64,000 nucleotides of DNA from an uncultured Fluviicola sp. GTDB taxonomy: Bacteria; Bacteroidota; Bacteroidia; Flavobacteriales_D; Crocinitomicaceae. A program made the translations under genes and the position numbers. Location: NCBI RefSeq assembly GCF_902168135.1, contig NZ_CABHOL010000056.1:1-64000 (forward strand), read 5' to 3'. Shown piece after piece: positions 17,011 to 25,707 of the stretch. The first letter of the stretch is position 1. Every line of letters begins with the position of its first letter. A model generated the notes under the pieces. That model ran no database searches and was not told the DNA's origin. It saw nothing but the letters and a program-made list of their open reading frames with translations.

Positions 17011-18189
17011 TTAATGAGCATGTCCGCCTTCTTCCTCGGAATTTTTCATTTTTGCTAACAAACTGTATGCTCCACGCACTACCAATTGCTTTCTCAAATC
17101 GAATCCTTCAGGAAGTGTGATTGCAACGAAACCTGCTTCTGCTTTTCCAACAACAATTTCCACCATTTTGAAGACAACGTTTTTCTCTTTGCCTTCCTGA
17201 TGTTCTTTTTCTTTGATGAAAATGTAGGATTTACCCTCATAAGTGACAATGGCACTTTCAGGCACGGCAGTAACCATGGCATTATCTGTTTCAACCACGG
17301 CTTTCAAGTACATTCCAGGAATCAACTCTTTGTCGTTTTTGGTGATGTCGCAATGGATTTCTACACTGCGTTCACTGTTGATTTCTCTTCCAATCAATTT
17401 TACACGTGCTTCACGCTCCTTCGTTTCATTGGTCAAACTGAACAATACCCGTTGTCCTTCACGAATAGAGGGAATGTCTTTTTCGTAAACAGTCAATTCA
17501 ACGTGTAACTCTGCGGTGTTTACAATTTCAATTAGCACATCGGTTGGGTTCACAAATGCCCCAATATTGGTGTTTACTTTGGTAACGTACCCCGAAATCG
17601 GAGAATACAGATTGATGGTGTTCTGAATTTTTCCGTTTTGAAGTTTATTGACATTGATTTTCAACAGTTCCAATCGGGATTTTAACCCTTCAATGCGCCC
17701 TTTTGCAGACAGGTAATTTGCCTTCGCCTGTTCCAATGATTTTTTGGCATTTATGTTTTCCTTTGCCAATTCTTTTTGACGCTCGTACTCTGAATTCAGA
17801 AACTCCAGTTGTCCGTAGTTTTCCAAATACTCTTGTTGCAATTGGATGTAGTCCTGATTTTCCATGATGGCAACAACTTGTCCTTTTGAAACTTTTGAAC
17901 CTGGCAATAACTGTGTAGATTTTACGAACCCTGCCATGGGTGCGGAAACAGAAACTTTACTTTGAGGCGGAACATCTAAAAAGCCGTTCACAGAAATAAC
18001 TCCACTAATGCTTCGTTTTTCGATACTTCCCAGTGAAATTTCAGCAGATTCATATTGCGCCTGTGTCAATTCAACTGTTTCAGCTTGTTCGTCGTGATGT
18101 TCTTCTTTCGGTTCCGTGCTTGCTTCTTCACCTCCGCAAGATGCAAGTAAACCAAGGAACGCTAAATATATTAACCAATTCGTTTTCAT
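17011..18189 (-). CDS. RND efflux periplasmic adaptor lipoprotein (CzcB/CusB-like)
   Basis: This 392-aa membrane-fusion protein has a lipobox ending LLASC near residue 18. It follows the family order: a His/Glu-rich N-terminus (EEHHDEQ), a barrel-sandwich part (VSVSAPMAGFV and LYSPISGYVTKVNTNIGAFV) split by a coiled-coil hairpin (~residues 110-200), a beta barrel with GREINSERSVEI and a membrane-proximal domain. The C-terminus is EEEGGHAH. It bridges the RND pump and the outer-membrane channel for heavy-metal export from the periplasm. It lies 16 bp downstream of the pump gene. Confidence 0.9.
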   Translation of the reverse strand: MKTNWLIYLAFLGLLASCGGEEASTEPKEEHHDEQAETVELTQAQYESAEISLGSIEKRSISGVISVNGFLDVPPQSKVSVSAPMAGFVKSTQLLPGSKVSKGQVVAIMENQDYIQLQQEYLENYGQLEFLNSEYERQKELAKENINAKKSLEQAKANYLSAKGRIEGLKSRLELLKINVNKLQNGKIQNTINLYSPISGYVTKVNTNIGAFVNPTDVLIEIVNTAELHVELTVYEKDIPSIREGQRVLFSLTNETKEREARVKLIGREINSERSVEIHCDITKNDKELIPGMYLKAVVETDNAMVTAVPESAIVTYEGKSYIFIKEKEHQEGKEKNVVFKMVEIVVGKAEAGFVAITLPEGFDLRKQLVVRGAYSLLAKMKNSEEEGGHAH

Positions 18190-18205
18190 ATCTCTAATTT
18201 TTCTA

Positions 18206-21200
18206 TCATTCAGCCATTAGGTAGTTCAGGTAAAGCAGGCTTGAATTGTATTCGTTTACTGCGTTTAAGTACCCTTCACCAATAGCTATTGTTTGCTGTG
18301 TATTTAATAAATGTGTCGTGAAATTGATTTCACCCAATTCGAATGATTTGATGGATTGCTTTTCAATCAGTTCGGCATTCGGCATGGCTGAAGTGGTGTA
18401 ATAATCCATTAGGTTTTTACTCGATTGTACTTTCATTAGTGCCTTTTCGTACTCGCTTTGTAATCCGTTCAAATAACTCTCGTACTCCAAACTTTTCACG
18501 TCCCGATTAATGGAAGCGGCTTTAGCTTTGTTTAGATCAGGACCAAACCAAAGCGGAATGGTTAAACCAACCTGAAATCCTTGAAAACGATCTGAACGTC
18601 CTGCCAACTGGGTTGAATTTTCAGCAAGCAACCCACCGTATAGTGTTTGATTGAAATAGCCTACCCGAAACTCCGGAAGAGCCGAATTGGTCATAAGTTT
18701 TCGCTCATTTTCTGCAATGGCAATCTGCTGTTCCAAATACTCGGCTTGTGGATTGTTTTTCAATGCCGATGTATCTTGCAACGAAATCATGTTTAGTGGA
18801 GTGAGCGCGCTTACTTCGAATTGAACAGACGTTTTAGAACCTAACAAAAACTGTAATCTTCGGGCTATTCCATTCAACTCGGCATCTACTTGATTCTGCT
18901 TACTATGCACCTCATTCAAACGAGTTTCAACGGTTGTTTTTTCGAGTAATGATCCTTCTCCTGTCTGATAATTCAAATCGGTTGCTTTTGCAAAACGTTG
19001 CAACAAGGTGTCTTGCTTTGCTAACAGTTTTTTGTAGGAATTCCAGTAGGTACTTTGCGTGTAGAGCTGACGAATTTCGAAGGTCAACTCATTTTTAGAT
19101 ACTGCAAGTGCCAAAGTAGCCCCTTCGGATTGAGATTGTGCTAAATTCGACTTTGCAACAAATACCGTTGGAAAAGGAATGGTTTGCGAAATGGTAATGT
19201 TGTTATCGCCTTTGTAATAACTGTTGTACTGACCAATCATTACACTTACATCTGTTTTGGGCAATTCACTACTGGTTTTCTTCAACTGATCGTAATACTG
19301 GATTTGTTTCGATTTGGATTGCAAACTTTTATTGTTTGAGTAAGCAACCTGCAATGCAGAATCCAATGAAAGGGTAGTTTGTCCATATCCGAATTGCGCT
19401 ACCAGTAAACCAAGAATGAGGATTCCGATTGGTTTGGTGATGAATCTTGTCTTTTTGTTCATGGCTTTCGGTCTATTTGTGAGGTAATAAATGCATGGAA
19501 GCACTACCAAAGTGAGTAATGTGGCAGTAATTAATCCACCAATAACAACGGTTGCCAATGGTTTTTGAACCTCTGCACCGCTTCCGTGAGAAAGTGCCAT
19601 GGGCAAGAATCCGAGGGAAGCAACTGCTGCTGTCATTACAACTGGACGCAGACGGGTCTGCGTTGCTTTTAAAATGCGCTCTTTCACGTCGTCTATACCT
19701 TCTTTTTTCAAGTGGTTGAATTCTCCAATGAGAACAATACCATTCAACACGGCTACTCCGAAGAGTGCAATGAAACCGACTCCCGCAGAAATACTAAAAG
19801 GCATATCACGCAACCACAAGGCAACTACTCCACCAATTGCAGACAATGGAATGGCTGAAAAAATCAGCAAACTTTGACGCATGGAACTGAAGGTGAAATA
19901 AAGTAACATCAAGATGAGTAACAATGCAACGGGAACGGCTATTGACAAACGACCTCGTGCTTCTTGCAGGTTCTCAAATGTTCCGCCGTAAGTTGGATAA
20001 TAACCAGGTGCAAAGTCAACGTTTTGTTCTACTTTCTGTTGAAGTTCTTTGACGAGGCTTTCTACATCTCGCCCACGCACGTTGAATCCAATGGTTATTC
20101 TTCGTTTTGCATCGTCTCGCTGAATCTGAATAGGTGCTAAATCATCAAAACAAACACTTGCTACTTGTGAAAGTGGAATCTGATTTCCATTAGGTGCTTT
20201 CACGTATAAGTTCTGAACGTCTTCGATACTTGTGCGCAGTTCCTTTTCCATTCTAACCACTAGATCAAAACGTTTTTCACCTTCATACACCAATCCCGCC
20301 GATTGTCCTGCAAATGCGGAATTGATAACGGTATTGATGTCTTCAATGTTCAAACCAAAGCGGGCAAGTGCATCCCGATCATAGGAAATAAGAATTTGAC
20401 GTGCGCCTTTTACATTTTCGAGGTACAAATCAGTTGCGCCGTCGATAGTACCTACAATCCCTGCAATTTTCTTGGAGTAACTGGTCAGCATGTCTAAATC
20501 TTCCCCGTAGACTTTGATCACTACGTCTTGTCTTGCTCCCGTCATGAGTTCGTTGAAACGCATTTGAATGGGTTGCTGAAATCCGAAGGTAACTCCCGGA
20601 ACATCTTCCAACTCCTCAGTCATCAGGTTAGCCAGTTCGTCTTTGTCTTTTGTTTTTGTCCAGTTTGATTTGTCTTTCAAAATCACCATCATATCGCAGG
20701 CTTCAATGGGCATGGGATCGGTGGGTATTTCTCCCGAACCAATTTTCCCAACTACCATTTCCACTTCATCGGGAAAACGCTCCAATAATATTTTAGAGCC
20801 TTTGTTCGACGCATCAATGGTTTCTTCTAAACTGCTACCAGACATCACACGGGTTTCGACCGCAAAATCGCCTTCGTCCAAGGAGGGAAGGAATTCTGCA
20901 CCCAATTTGGTAAACAATAACAAAGACGCAACAAACAATACTACCGCAGAACCAATGATCCATTTCGGAACATTCAGTGCTTTGTTGATAATAGGATTGT
21001 ACACTCGCTGAATGGCATCCACTAAGCGATCTGAAAAATTACGTTTGTGTTTGGTATTCTTGCTCAAAAACAAGGCACTCATCATTGGAACGTAAGTAAG
21101 GGAGAGTAGAAATGCACCCAAGATGGCAAAAGAAACCGTTTGCGCCATGGGCTTGAACATCTTTCCTTCAATGCCAACCAACGCTAAAATGGGCAGATAA

Positions 21201-22576
21201 ACAATTAAGATAATGATTTCTCCGAATGCTGCCGATGAACGGATTTTACTCGCAGATTTATAGACTTCTTTGTCCATTTCATGTTGTGTCAGATTTCGAT
21301 CAACTTGCAGGTGTTTCATGTGATGGAGTGTTGCCTCCACAATGATTACTGCACCATCCACAATTAATCCGAAATCTATTGCTCCCAAACTCATCAGGTT
21401 TCCTGAAACACCGAATAAATTCATCAATGAAATGGCAAACAGCATTGCCAATGGAATGACGGAAGCCACAATCAATCCTGCACGGAAATTTCCGAGGAAC
21501 AAGACCAAAATAAATATCACTATCAGCGCACCTTCCAACAAGTTTTTTGAAACCGTTCCAATGGCACTGTCTACCAATTTTGTGCGATCTAAAAAGGGTT
21601 CAATGCGTACACCTTTGGGCAACGTTTTTTCAATTTGTGCAATCCGTTTTTTTACGTTCGCTATGACCTGCGAGGAATTTGCTCCTTTCAGCATCATCAC
21701 AATTCCACCCACGGCTTCTCCTTTATCGTTGTAGGTTAAAGCTCCATAGCGAATGGCATTTCCAAAGCGAACCTGTGCCACATCCCGAATTAAAACAGGC
21801 AATCCGTTGTCCATTTGTTTCACAACGATACGTTTGATGTCTTCAATGCTTCCAATCAATCCTTCACTGCGGATGTACCAAGCATTTGGTTTTTTATCAA
21901 TGTATGCACCTCCTGTGTTCTGGTTGTTTTTTTCAAGTGCGTTAAACACATCGGTTATGGTGATTCCCAAACTATTGAGTTTATCGGGGTTCAGGGCAAC
22001 TTCGTATTGCTTTAGGTAACCTCCGAAACTGCTCACATCGGCAATACCTTCTACACCCAATAGCTGGCGGCGCACAATCCAATCCTGAATAGTACGCAGT
22101 TCCATAGCGGAGTACTTTTTTTCATACCCTTTTTTGGCGTGAATGGTGTATTGGTAAATCTCGCCCAATCCTGTTGTAACAGGTGCCAATTCAGGGATTC
22201 CAACACCTGAAGGAATCTCGTTCATAGCTACTGTTAGCCGTTCGGAAACCATTTGGCGAGCCTGATAAATGTCTACGCCATCTTTAAAGACAACGGTAAC
22301 AACGCTTAATCCAAAGCGTGAAAAGGATCGCACTTCTTCAATCTCTGGTATGGTGGCAACCGACTGCTCCACAGGGTAAGTAACCAACCGCTCAATGTCC
22401 TGTGCCGACTGCGAGGGAGCGGAAGTAATAATTTGAATCTGATTGTTTGTAATATCAGGAACGGCATCAATGGGAAGTCTTGTCAATGAATAACTTCCCC
22501 AACCAACTAAAGCAAGCATTAGCATGCCTATAATTAGCTTATTCCTAATGGAAAAGCGAATAACTGCATCCAGCAT
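18206..22576 (-). CDS. CzcA/CusA-type heavy-metal RND pump fused to TolC-like outer-membrane factor
   Basis: This 1456-aa protein joins two parts. Residues 1 to ~1035 are a complete HME-RND transporter: MLDAVIRFSIRNKL start, PIDAVPDITNNQ, two sets of membrane helices and the periplasmic porter domains. From residue ~1039 the text MNKKTRF with a hydrophobic stretch ending FGYGQ reads as a full signal peptide, followed by an outer-membrane-factor domain (LSLDSALQVAYSNNKSL) to the end. CzcA-CzcC fusions are known in Bacteroidota. It is predicted to export Zn/Cd/Co or Cu with the adaptor next door. A TTCCGAA-N4-TTCGGAA box lies 30 bp upstream. Confidence 0.9.
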   Translation of the reverse strand: MLDAVIRFSIRNKLIIGMLMLALVGWGSYSLTRLPIDAVPDITNNQIQIITSAPSQSAQDIERLVTYPVEQSVATIPEIEEVRSFSRFGLSVVTVVFKDGVDIYQARQMVSERLTVAMNEIPSGVGIPELAPVTTGLGEIYQYTIHAKKGYEKKYSAMELRTIQDWIVRRQLLGVEGIADVSSFGGYLKQYEVALNPDKLNSLGITITDVFNALEKNNQNTGGAYIDKKPNAWYIRSEGLIGSIEDIKRIVVKQMDNGLPVLIRDVAQVRFGNAIRYGALTYNDKGEAVGGIVMMLKGANSSQVIANVKKRIAQIEKTLPKGVRIEPFLDRTKLVDSAIGTVSKNLLEGALIVIFILVLFLGNFRAGLIVASVIPLAMLFAISLMNLFGVSGNLMSLGAIDFGLIVDGAVIIVEATLHHMKHLQVDRNLTQHEMDKEVYKSASKIRSSAAFGEIIILIVYLPILALVGIEGKMFKPMAQTVSFAILGAFLLSLTYVPMMSALFLSKNTKHKRNFSDRLVDAIQRVYNPIINKALNVPKWIIGSAVVLFVASLLLFTKLGAEFLPSLDEGDFAVETRVMSGSSLEETIDASNKGSKILLERFPDEVEMVVGKIGSGEIPTDPMPIEACDMMVILKDKSNWTKTKDKDELANLMTEELEDVPGVTFGFQQPIQMRFNELMTGARQDVVIKVYGEDLDMLTSYSKKIAGIVGTIDGATDLYLENVKGARQILISYDRDALARFGLNIEDINTVINSAFAGQSAGLVYEGEKRFDLVVRMEKELRTSIEDVQNLYVKAPNGNQIPLSQVASVCFDDLAPIQIQRDDAKRRITIGFNVRGRDVESLVKELQQKVEQNVDFAPGYYPTYGGTFENLQEARGRLSIAVPVALLLILMLLYFTFSSMRQSLLIFSAIPLSAIGGVVALWLRDMPFSISAGVGFIALFGVAVLNGIVLIGEFNHLKKEGIDDVKERILKATQTRLRPVVMTAAVASLGFLPMALSHGSGAEVQKPLATVVIGGLITATLLTLVVLPCIYYLTNRPKAMNKKTRFITKPIGILILGLLVAQFGYGQTTLSLDSALQVAYSNNKSLQSKSKQIQYYDQLKKTSSELPKTDVSVMIGQYNSYYKGDNNITISQTIPFPTVFVAKSNLAQSQSEGATLALAVSKNELTFEIRQLYTQSTYWNSYKKLLAKQDTLLQRFAKATDLNYQTGEGSLLEKTTVETRLNEVHSKQNQVDAELNGIARRLQFLLGSKTSVQFEVSALTPLNMISLQDTSALKNNPQAEYLEQQIAIAENERKLMTNSALPEFRVGYFNQTLYGGLLAENSTQLAGRSDRFQGFQVGLTIPLWFGPDLNKAKAASINRDVKSLEYESYLNGLQSEYEKALMKVQSSKNLMDYYTTSAMPNAELIEKQSIKSFELGEINFTTHLLNTQQTIAIGEGYLNAVNEYNSSLLYLNYLMAE

Positions 22577-22605
22577 AAAATAAAATTTAATGTAATAAAT
22601 AGCTC

Positions 22606-22623
22606 TTCCGAAGGTATTCGGAA
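22606..22623. promoter_or_regulatory. predicted response-regulator box A (pump operon)
   Basis: TTCCGAA-GGTA-TTCGGAA is a perfect 7-4-7 palindrome, 30 bp upstream of the pump start. Sites of the same 7-4-7 design occur at 23222-23239 before the response-regulator gene and at 25215-25232 before the PepSY gene. Confidence 0.6.
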
Positions 22624-22641
22624 TTTCGAGAAACGAGTGTA

Positions 22642-23043
22642 TTAAGCTATTTTAGGCGGTTGCCAGATGCTTCCGTTGTATTCGGAAAAGGTAAAGCGGT
22701 AATCAGGTAATTCAGATTTTTCTTTGTCTACAACAACCGTTGTATGCTCTATGATCAGATTGGGTTCTTTTTTGAAAATATAAACCAATTGAGCTGTTCC
22801 ATGGTTATGTGAAAAGGGGCAATTCTCCTGTTCGCTATCGTGATGTTCGTGTTTGTCGTGTTCCTGATCACTTGTAAAATGTTCACCAATAAATTCAAGA
22901 AACCCTATTTCATGGTGCTCCTCGTTGTGATGATTGTAATGAGCAATGAATTTTGGAACAAAAGAAAAGGCATGCGCTGTTTCTCCTGGGAAAGTAATCA
23001 CCAGAACAAGAAACAAAACAAATGCTTTTTTCAGTTTATTCAT
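22642..23043 (-). CDS. His-rich periplasmic protein of unknown family
   Basis: This 133-aa protein has an N-terminal signal peptide (to about ETAHA) and a central region packed with histidine and acidic residues (HYNHHNEEHHE, then HDKHEHHDSEQ, then FSHNH). Such stretches bind Zn, Cu or Ni. It is the first gene ahead of the leftward RND pump unit and is the first minus-strand gene opposite the two-component genes. I infer a periplasmic metal-buffering or sensing role. No catalytic motif is visible. Confidence 0.7.
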   Translation of the reverse strand: MNKLKKAFVLFLVLVITFPGETAHAFSFVPKFIAHYNHHNEEHHEIGFLEFIGEHFTSDQEHDKHEHHDSEQENCPFSHNHGTAQLVYIFKKEPNLIIEHTTVVVDKEKSELPDYRFTFSEYNGSIWQPPKIA

Positions 23044-23221
23044 TGGGCATAAATATAATGAAAAACAAGTGTTTCTGTCGTTGATTTTAAAAATTAAATG
23101 GTGAGGTTAGACGCCGTGTGAAAGTTGAAATTTTCCGCGAATGTCTTTGCTGAATTATAAAGTTACTTTTTCTATTAGAAATAGAAAACATAATTATTGC
23201 TTATTAGAGGAGTAAAAACAA

Positions 23222-23239
23222 TTCAAAATTCCTTCAGAA
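23222..23239. promoter_or_regulatory. predicted response-regulator box B (autoregulation)
   Basis: TTCAAAA-TTCC-TTCAGAA has the same 7-4-7 layout as boxes A and C, with one weak half-site. It lies just upstream of the response-regulator start. TATCTTTA at 23249-23256 is a possible -7 element between box and gene. Confidence 0.5.
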
Positions 23240-23260
23240 TTTGCATTGTATCTTTATCGA

Positions 23261-23935
23261 GTGAAAATTCTAATTATAGAGGACGAACTCGAATTATCAA
23301 AAGATATTATTGGATACTTGAATGCCCAAGATTATTTGTGTGAACTGGCAGCAGATTATAACCAAGCTATTGACAAAATTTCTGCATACACGTACGACTG
23401 TATTTTATTGGATTTAATGATTCCCTTTGGTAATGGTTTGGAAGTACTGGAAAGACTGAAAGCTGAAAAACGTTCGGATGGTGTTATTATCATTTCCGCA
23501 AAAGGTGCGCTTGACGATAAAATTAAGGGATTACAGTTGGGAGCGGATGATTATTTAGCCAAACCCTTTCATCTATCCGAACTATCTGCACGCATCTATT
23601 CAGTTATTCGTAGAAAGCAATTTGACAATTCGAATACCATAACACACGATGAATTGACAGTAGACATACTTTCCAAAACAGTTACGGTTGGCTCAAATAT
23701 AGTTTCACTCACTAAAAAAGAATTTGATTTGTTGTTGCTCTTTTTGGGCAATAAGAATAAGGTCATTTCGAAGAATGCATTGGCAGAACATCTTTCCGGA
23801 GACATTGCAGATATGTTTGATAATCACGATTTCGTGTATGCTCATGTAAAGAACCTCAAAAAGAAGTTGACCGAAGCAGGATGCGATAATTATCTCAAAA
23901 CAATTTACGGAACGGGCTATAAATGGGAACTATGA
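23261..23935 (+). CDS. OmpR-family response regulator
   Basis: About 224 aa. I prefer GTG at 23261 (VKILIIEDE), which is where receiver domains of this family begin; an in-frame TTG at 23246 would add five residues and overlap a likely -7 box. The receiver domain has the acidic pair EDE, the phospho-acceptor Asp51 in CILLDLMIP and the conserved Lys in LAKPFHLSEL. The C-terminal winged helix (DELTVDILSKTVTV to the KTIYGTGYKWEL end) binds DNA. It overlaps its histidine kinase gene by 4 nt (ATGA) and probably controls the metal efflux genes on both sides. Confidence 0.9.
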   Translation: MKILIIEDELELSKDIIGYLNAQDYLCELAADYNQAIDKISAYTYDCILLDLMIPFGNGLEVLERLKAEKRSDGVIIISAKGALDDKIKGLQLGADDYLAKPFHLSELSARIYSVIRRKQFDNSNTITHDELTVDILSKTVTVGSNIVSLTKKEFDLLLLFLGNKNKVISKNALAEHLSGDIADMFDNHDFVYAHVKNLKKKLTEAGCDNYLKTIYGTGYKWEL

Positions 23936-25209
23936 GTAAATTACTGGATAAACCTTTTCGATCATTCACCATTTACGCACTCGTTATTTTGGTATGCAGT
24001 GTTCCTGTCTACTATTTTGTTGTCGATGCTATTTGGATGGAAGAATTGGATGAACACAACTGGATCATCCGTAAACGAATGGAAAAGGGAATTCAAACGG
24101 CAAAAGTCGATGAAAAACAACTCAACCAAACACTTAAAATTTGGAATAAACTGCAACCGGGAACAAAGTTGGTCGCTATTGACGAAAAGAACATAACCCA
24201 AAATCGTATTTATACAACGAGAACCTACAATCCTTTCGAGCATGAAATAGATCGCTTCAGGGTTTTATCTACTGCGATTTGGGTGAATGAAAAACCTTAT
24301 CAGCTGACGATCTCTACGAATGTCGAAGAAGCAGATGAAACGCTGATTGCAATTGCCTTTGTTACGGTATTTTTCTTTTTTCTTTTAGTTATTGGTTTTG
24401 TCTTTTTAAACAAACGAATTTCTAAAAAAAGCTGGAAACCATTCTACAAAACCCTGGATCAACTCAAGAACTTTGATCTAAGTAAAGACCAGCACATTCA
24501 ATTTGAACAATCCGATATTGAGGAATTTGAAGAATTGAATCAAGAGCTGACCACATTGATTAAAAAGAATGCGACTACATTCAATCAACAAAAACGGTTC
24601 ATCGAAAACGCTTCTCACGAATTGCAAACTCCTTTGTCTGTTTTAAAAACCAAAATGGATGTCTTGTTGCAGAATAACACCCTGTCCGAACAAGAAGCTT
24701 CGACTATTGAAGCGATCAATTCAAGTCTTTCCCGAATCTCGCGAATCAATAAGAATCTTTTGCTTTTAGCCAAAATAGAAAATCATCAGTTTGCAGAAGA
24801 GATGCCAGTAAATATTAAACAAACATTAGCAGAGAATATTGAATTGTTGGATGATTACTTTCAAAGCAAAGGTATTCACGTTCAAATGAACGTCGAACAT
24901 TATTCCGTGAAATGTAATCCTACTTTATTGGAAGTGTTATTCAATAACTTAGCTACAAACGTGATTAGGCATGGTAATAAGAATGATATTTTACGAATTA
25001 ATCTAACTGGCAATAAACTCACTTTTTCGAATACTGGGGCAGCCTCATTGAGTGCGGATAATTTGTTTATTCGTTTTGGAATTTCATCTTCTGAGACAAC
25101 CAATAGCGGCTTAGGACTTGCAATCTCCAAAGAAATTTGTGATCGTTATAATTGGACGCTTTCTTATCAATTTAATGATCATTTACACGCCTTCAGTATT
25201 GAATTCTAA
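23932..25209 (+). CDS. sensor histidine kinase
   Basis: About 425 aa from ATG 23932, which overlaps the response-regulator stop. Two membrane helices (near residues 10-30 and 140-160) enclose a ~110-residue periplasmic sensor domain. The dimerisation H-box is FIENASHELQTPLSVLK with His at about residue 229. The ATPase domain is recognisable by NLATNVIRHG (N box), FSNTGA and SGLGLAISKEIC (G2 box). The sensor lacks obvious Cys/His clusters, so metal binding is an inference from the neighbourhood. Confidence 0.9.
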   Translation: MSKLLDKPFRSFTIYALVILVCSVPVYYFVVDAIWMEELDEHNWIIRKRMEKGIQTAKVDEKQLNQTLKIWNKLQPGTKLVAIDEKNITQNRIYTTRTYNPFEHEIDRFRVLSTAIWVNEKPYQLTISTNVEEADETLIAIAFVTVFFFFLLVIGFVFLNKRISKKSWKPFYKTLDQLKNFDLSKDQHIQFEQSDIEEFEELNQELTTLIKKNATTFNQQKRFIENASHELQTPLSVLKTKMDVLLQNNTLSEQEASTIEAINSSLSRISRINKNLLLLAKIENHQFAEEMPVNIKQTLAENIELLDDYFQSKGIHVQMNVEHYSVKCNPTLLEVLFNNLATNVIRHGNKNDILRINLTGNKLTFSNTGAASLSADNLFIRFGISSSETTNSGLGLAISKEICDRYNWTLSYQFNDHLHAFSIEF

Positions 25210-25214
25210 ATGTC

Positions 25215-25232
25215 TTCAGAATCGGTTCGGAA
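25215..25232. promoter_or_regulatory. predicted response-regulator box C (PepSY/TonB unit)
   Basis: TTCAGAA-TCGG-TTCGGAA differs from box A in one half-site base and has the same 4-bp spacer. It starts 6 bp after the kinase stop and lies 31 bp before the PepSY lipoprotein start. Confidence 0.6.
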
Positions 25233-25262
25233 GTTTGTCTTGTAACTTATAAAATAATCTTC

Positions 25263-25706
25263 ATGAAACGATTAATCTTAACAGGAACATTGGCACTATC
25301 AATAGCTGGATGTAGTTCTGCTCAAAAAACAGAAAAGGAAGGAAAAGGCTCGAAAATCCCGGCAACAGTTCAGGAGGCTTTCAAAAAACAATTTCCAACA
25401 ATTACTGATGTGGATTGGGAACAAGAAGGTTCGAATTACGAAGCCGAATTTGAAAACGGTGAAATAGAAACTTCTGTAGTTATCAATACAAGTGGTGTTA
25501 TCTTGGAAACAGAAACAGAAATGGAAACGAGCGCACTTCCAAAGGCAGTTTTAGACTATATAGAATTGAATTACAAAGGTCAAAAAGTAAAAGAAGCTGC
25601 TAAAATTGTTCTAAATGATGGTACAGTCAACTACGAAGCTGAGGTAAACAAAAAAGACGTTATTTTCGATAGCAATGGTACATTCATCAAAGTGATTACT
25701 GAATAA
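25263..25706 (+). CDS. PepSY-like lipoprotein
   Basis: This 147-aa protein has a lipobox ending SIAGC near residue 17. Two copies of the PepSY-like fold are visible: VQEAFKKQFPTITDVDWEQEG-NYEAEFENG and LDYIELNYKGQKVKEAAKI-NYEAEVNKKD. PepSY domains in the envelope often modulate sensor kinases or proteases, and one directly after a two-component system may feed back on the kinase. It is 1 bp upstream of a TonB-type receptor gene, so they are co-transcribed. Confidence 0.8.
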   Translation: MKRLILTGTLALSIAGCSSAQKTEKEGKGSKIPATVQEAFKKQFPTITDVDWEQEGSNYEAEFENGEIETSVVINTSGVILETETEMETSALPKAVLDYIELNYKGQKVKEAAKIVLNDGTVNYEAEVNKKDVIFDSNGTFIKVITE

Positions 25707-25707
25707 C

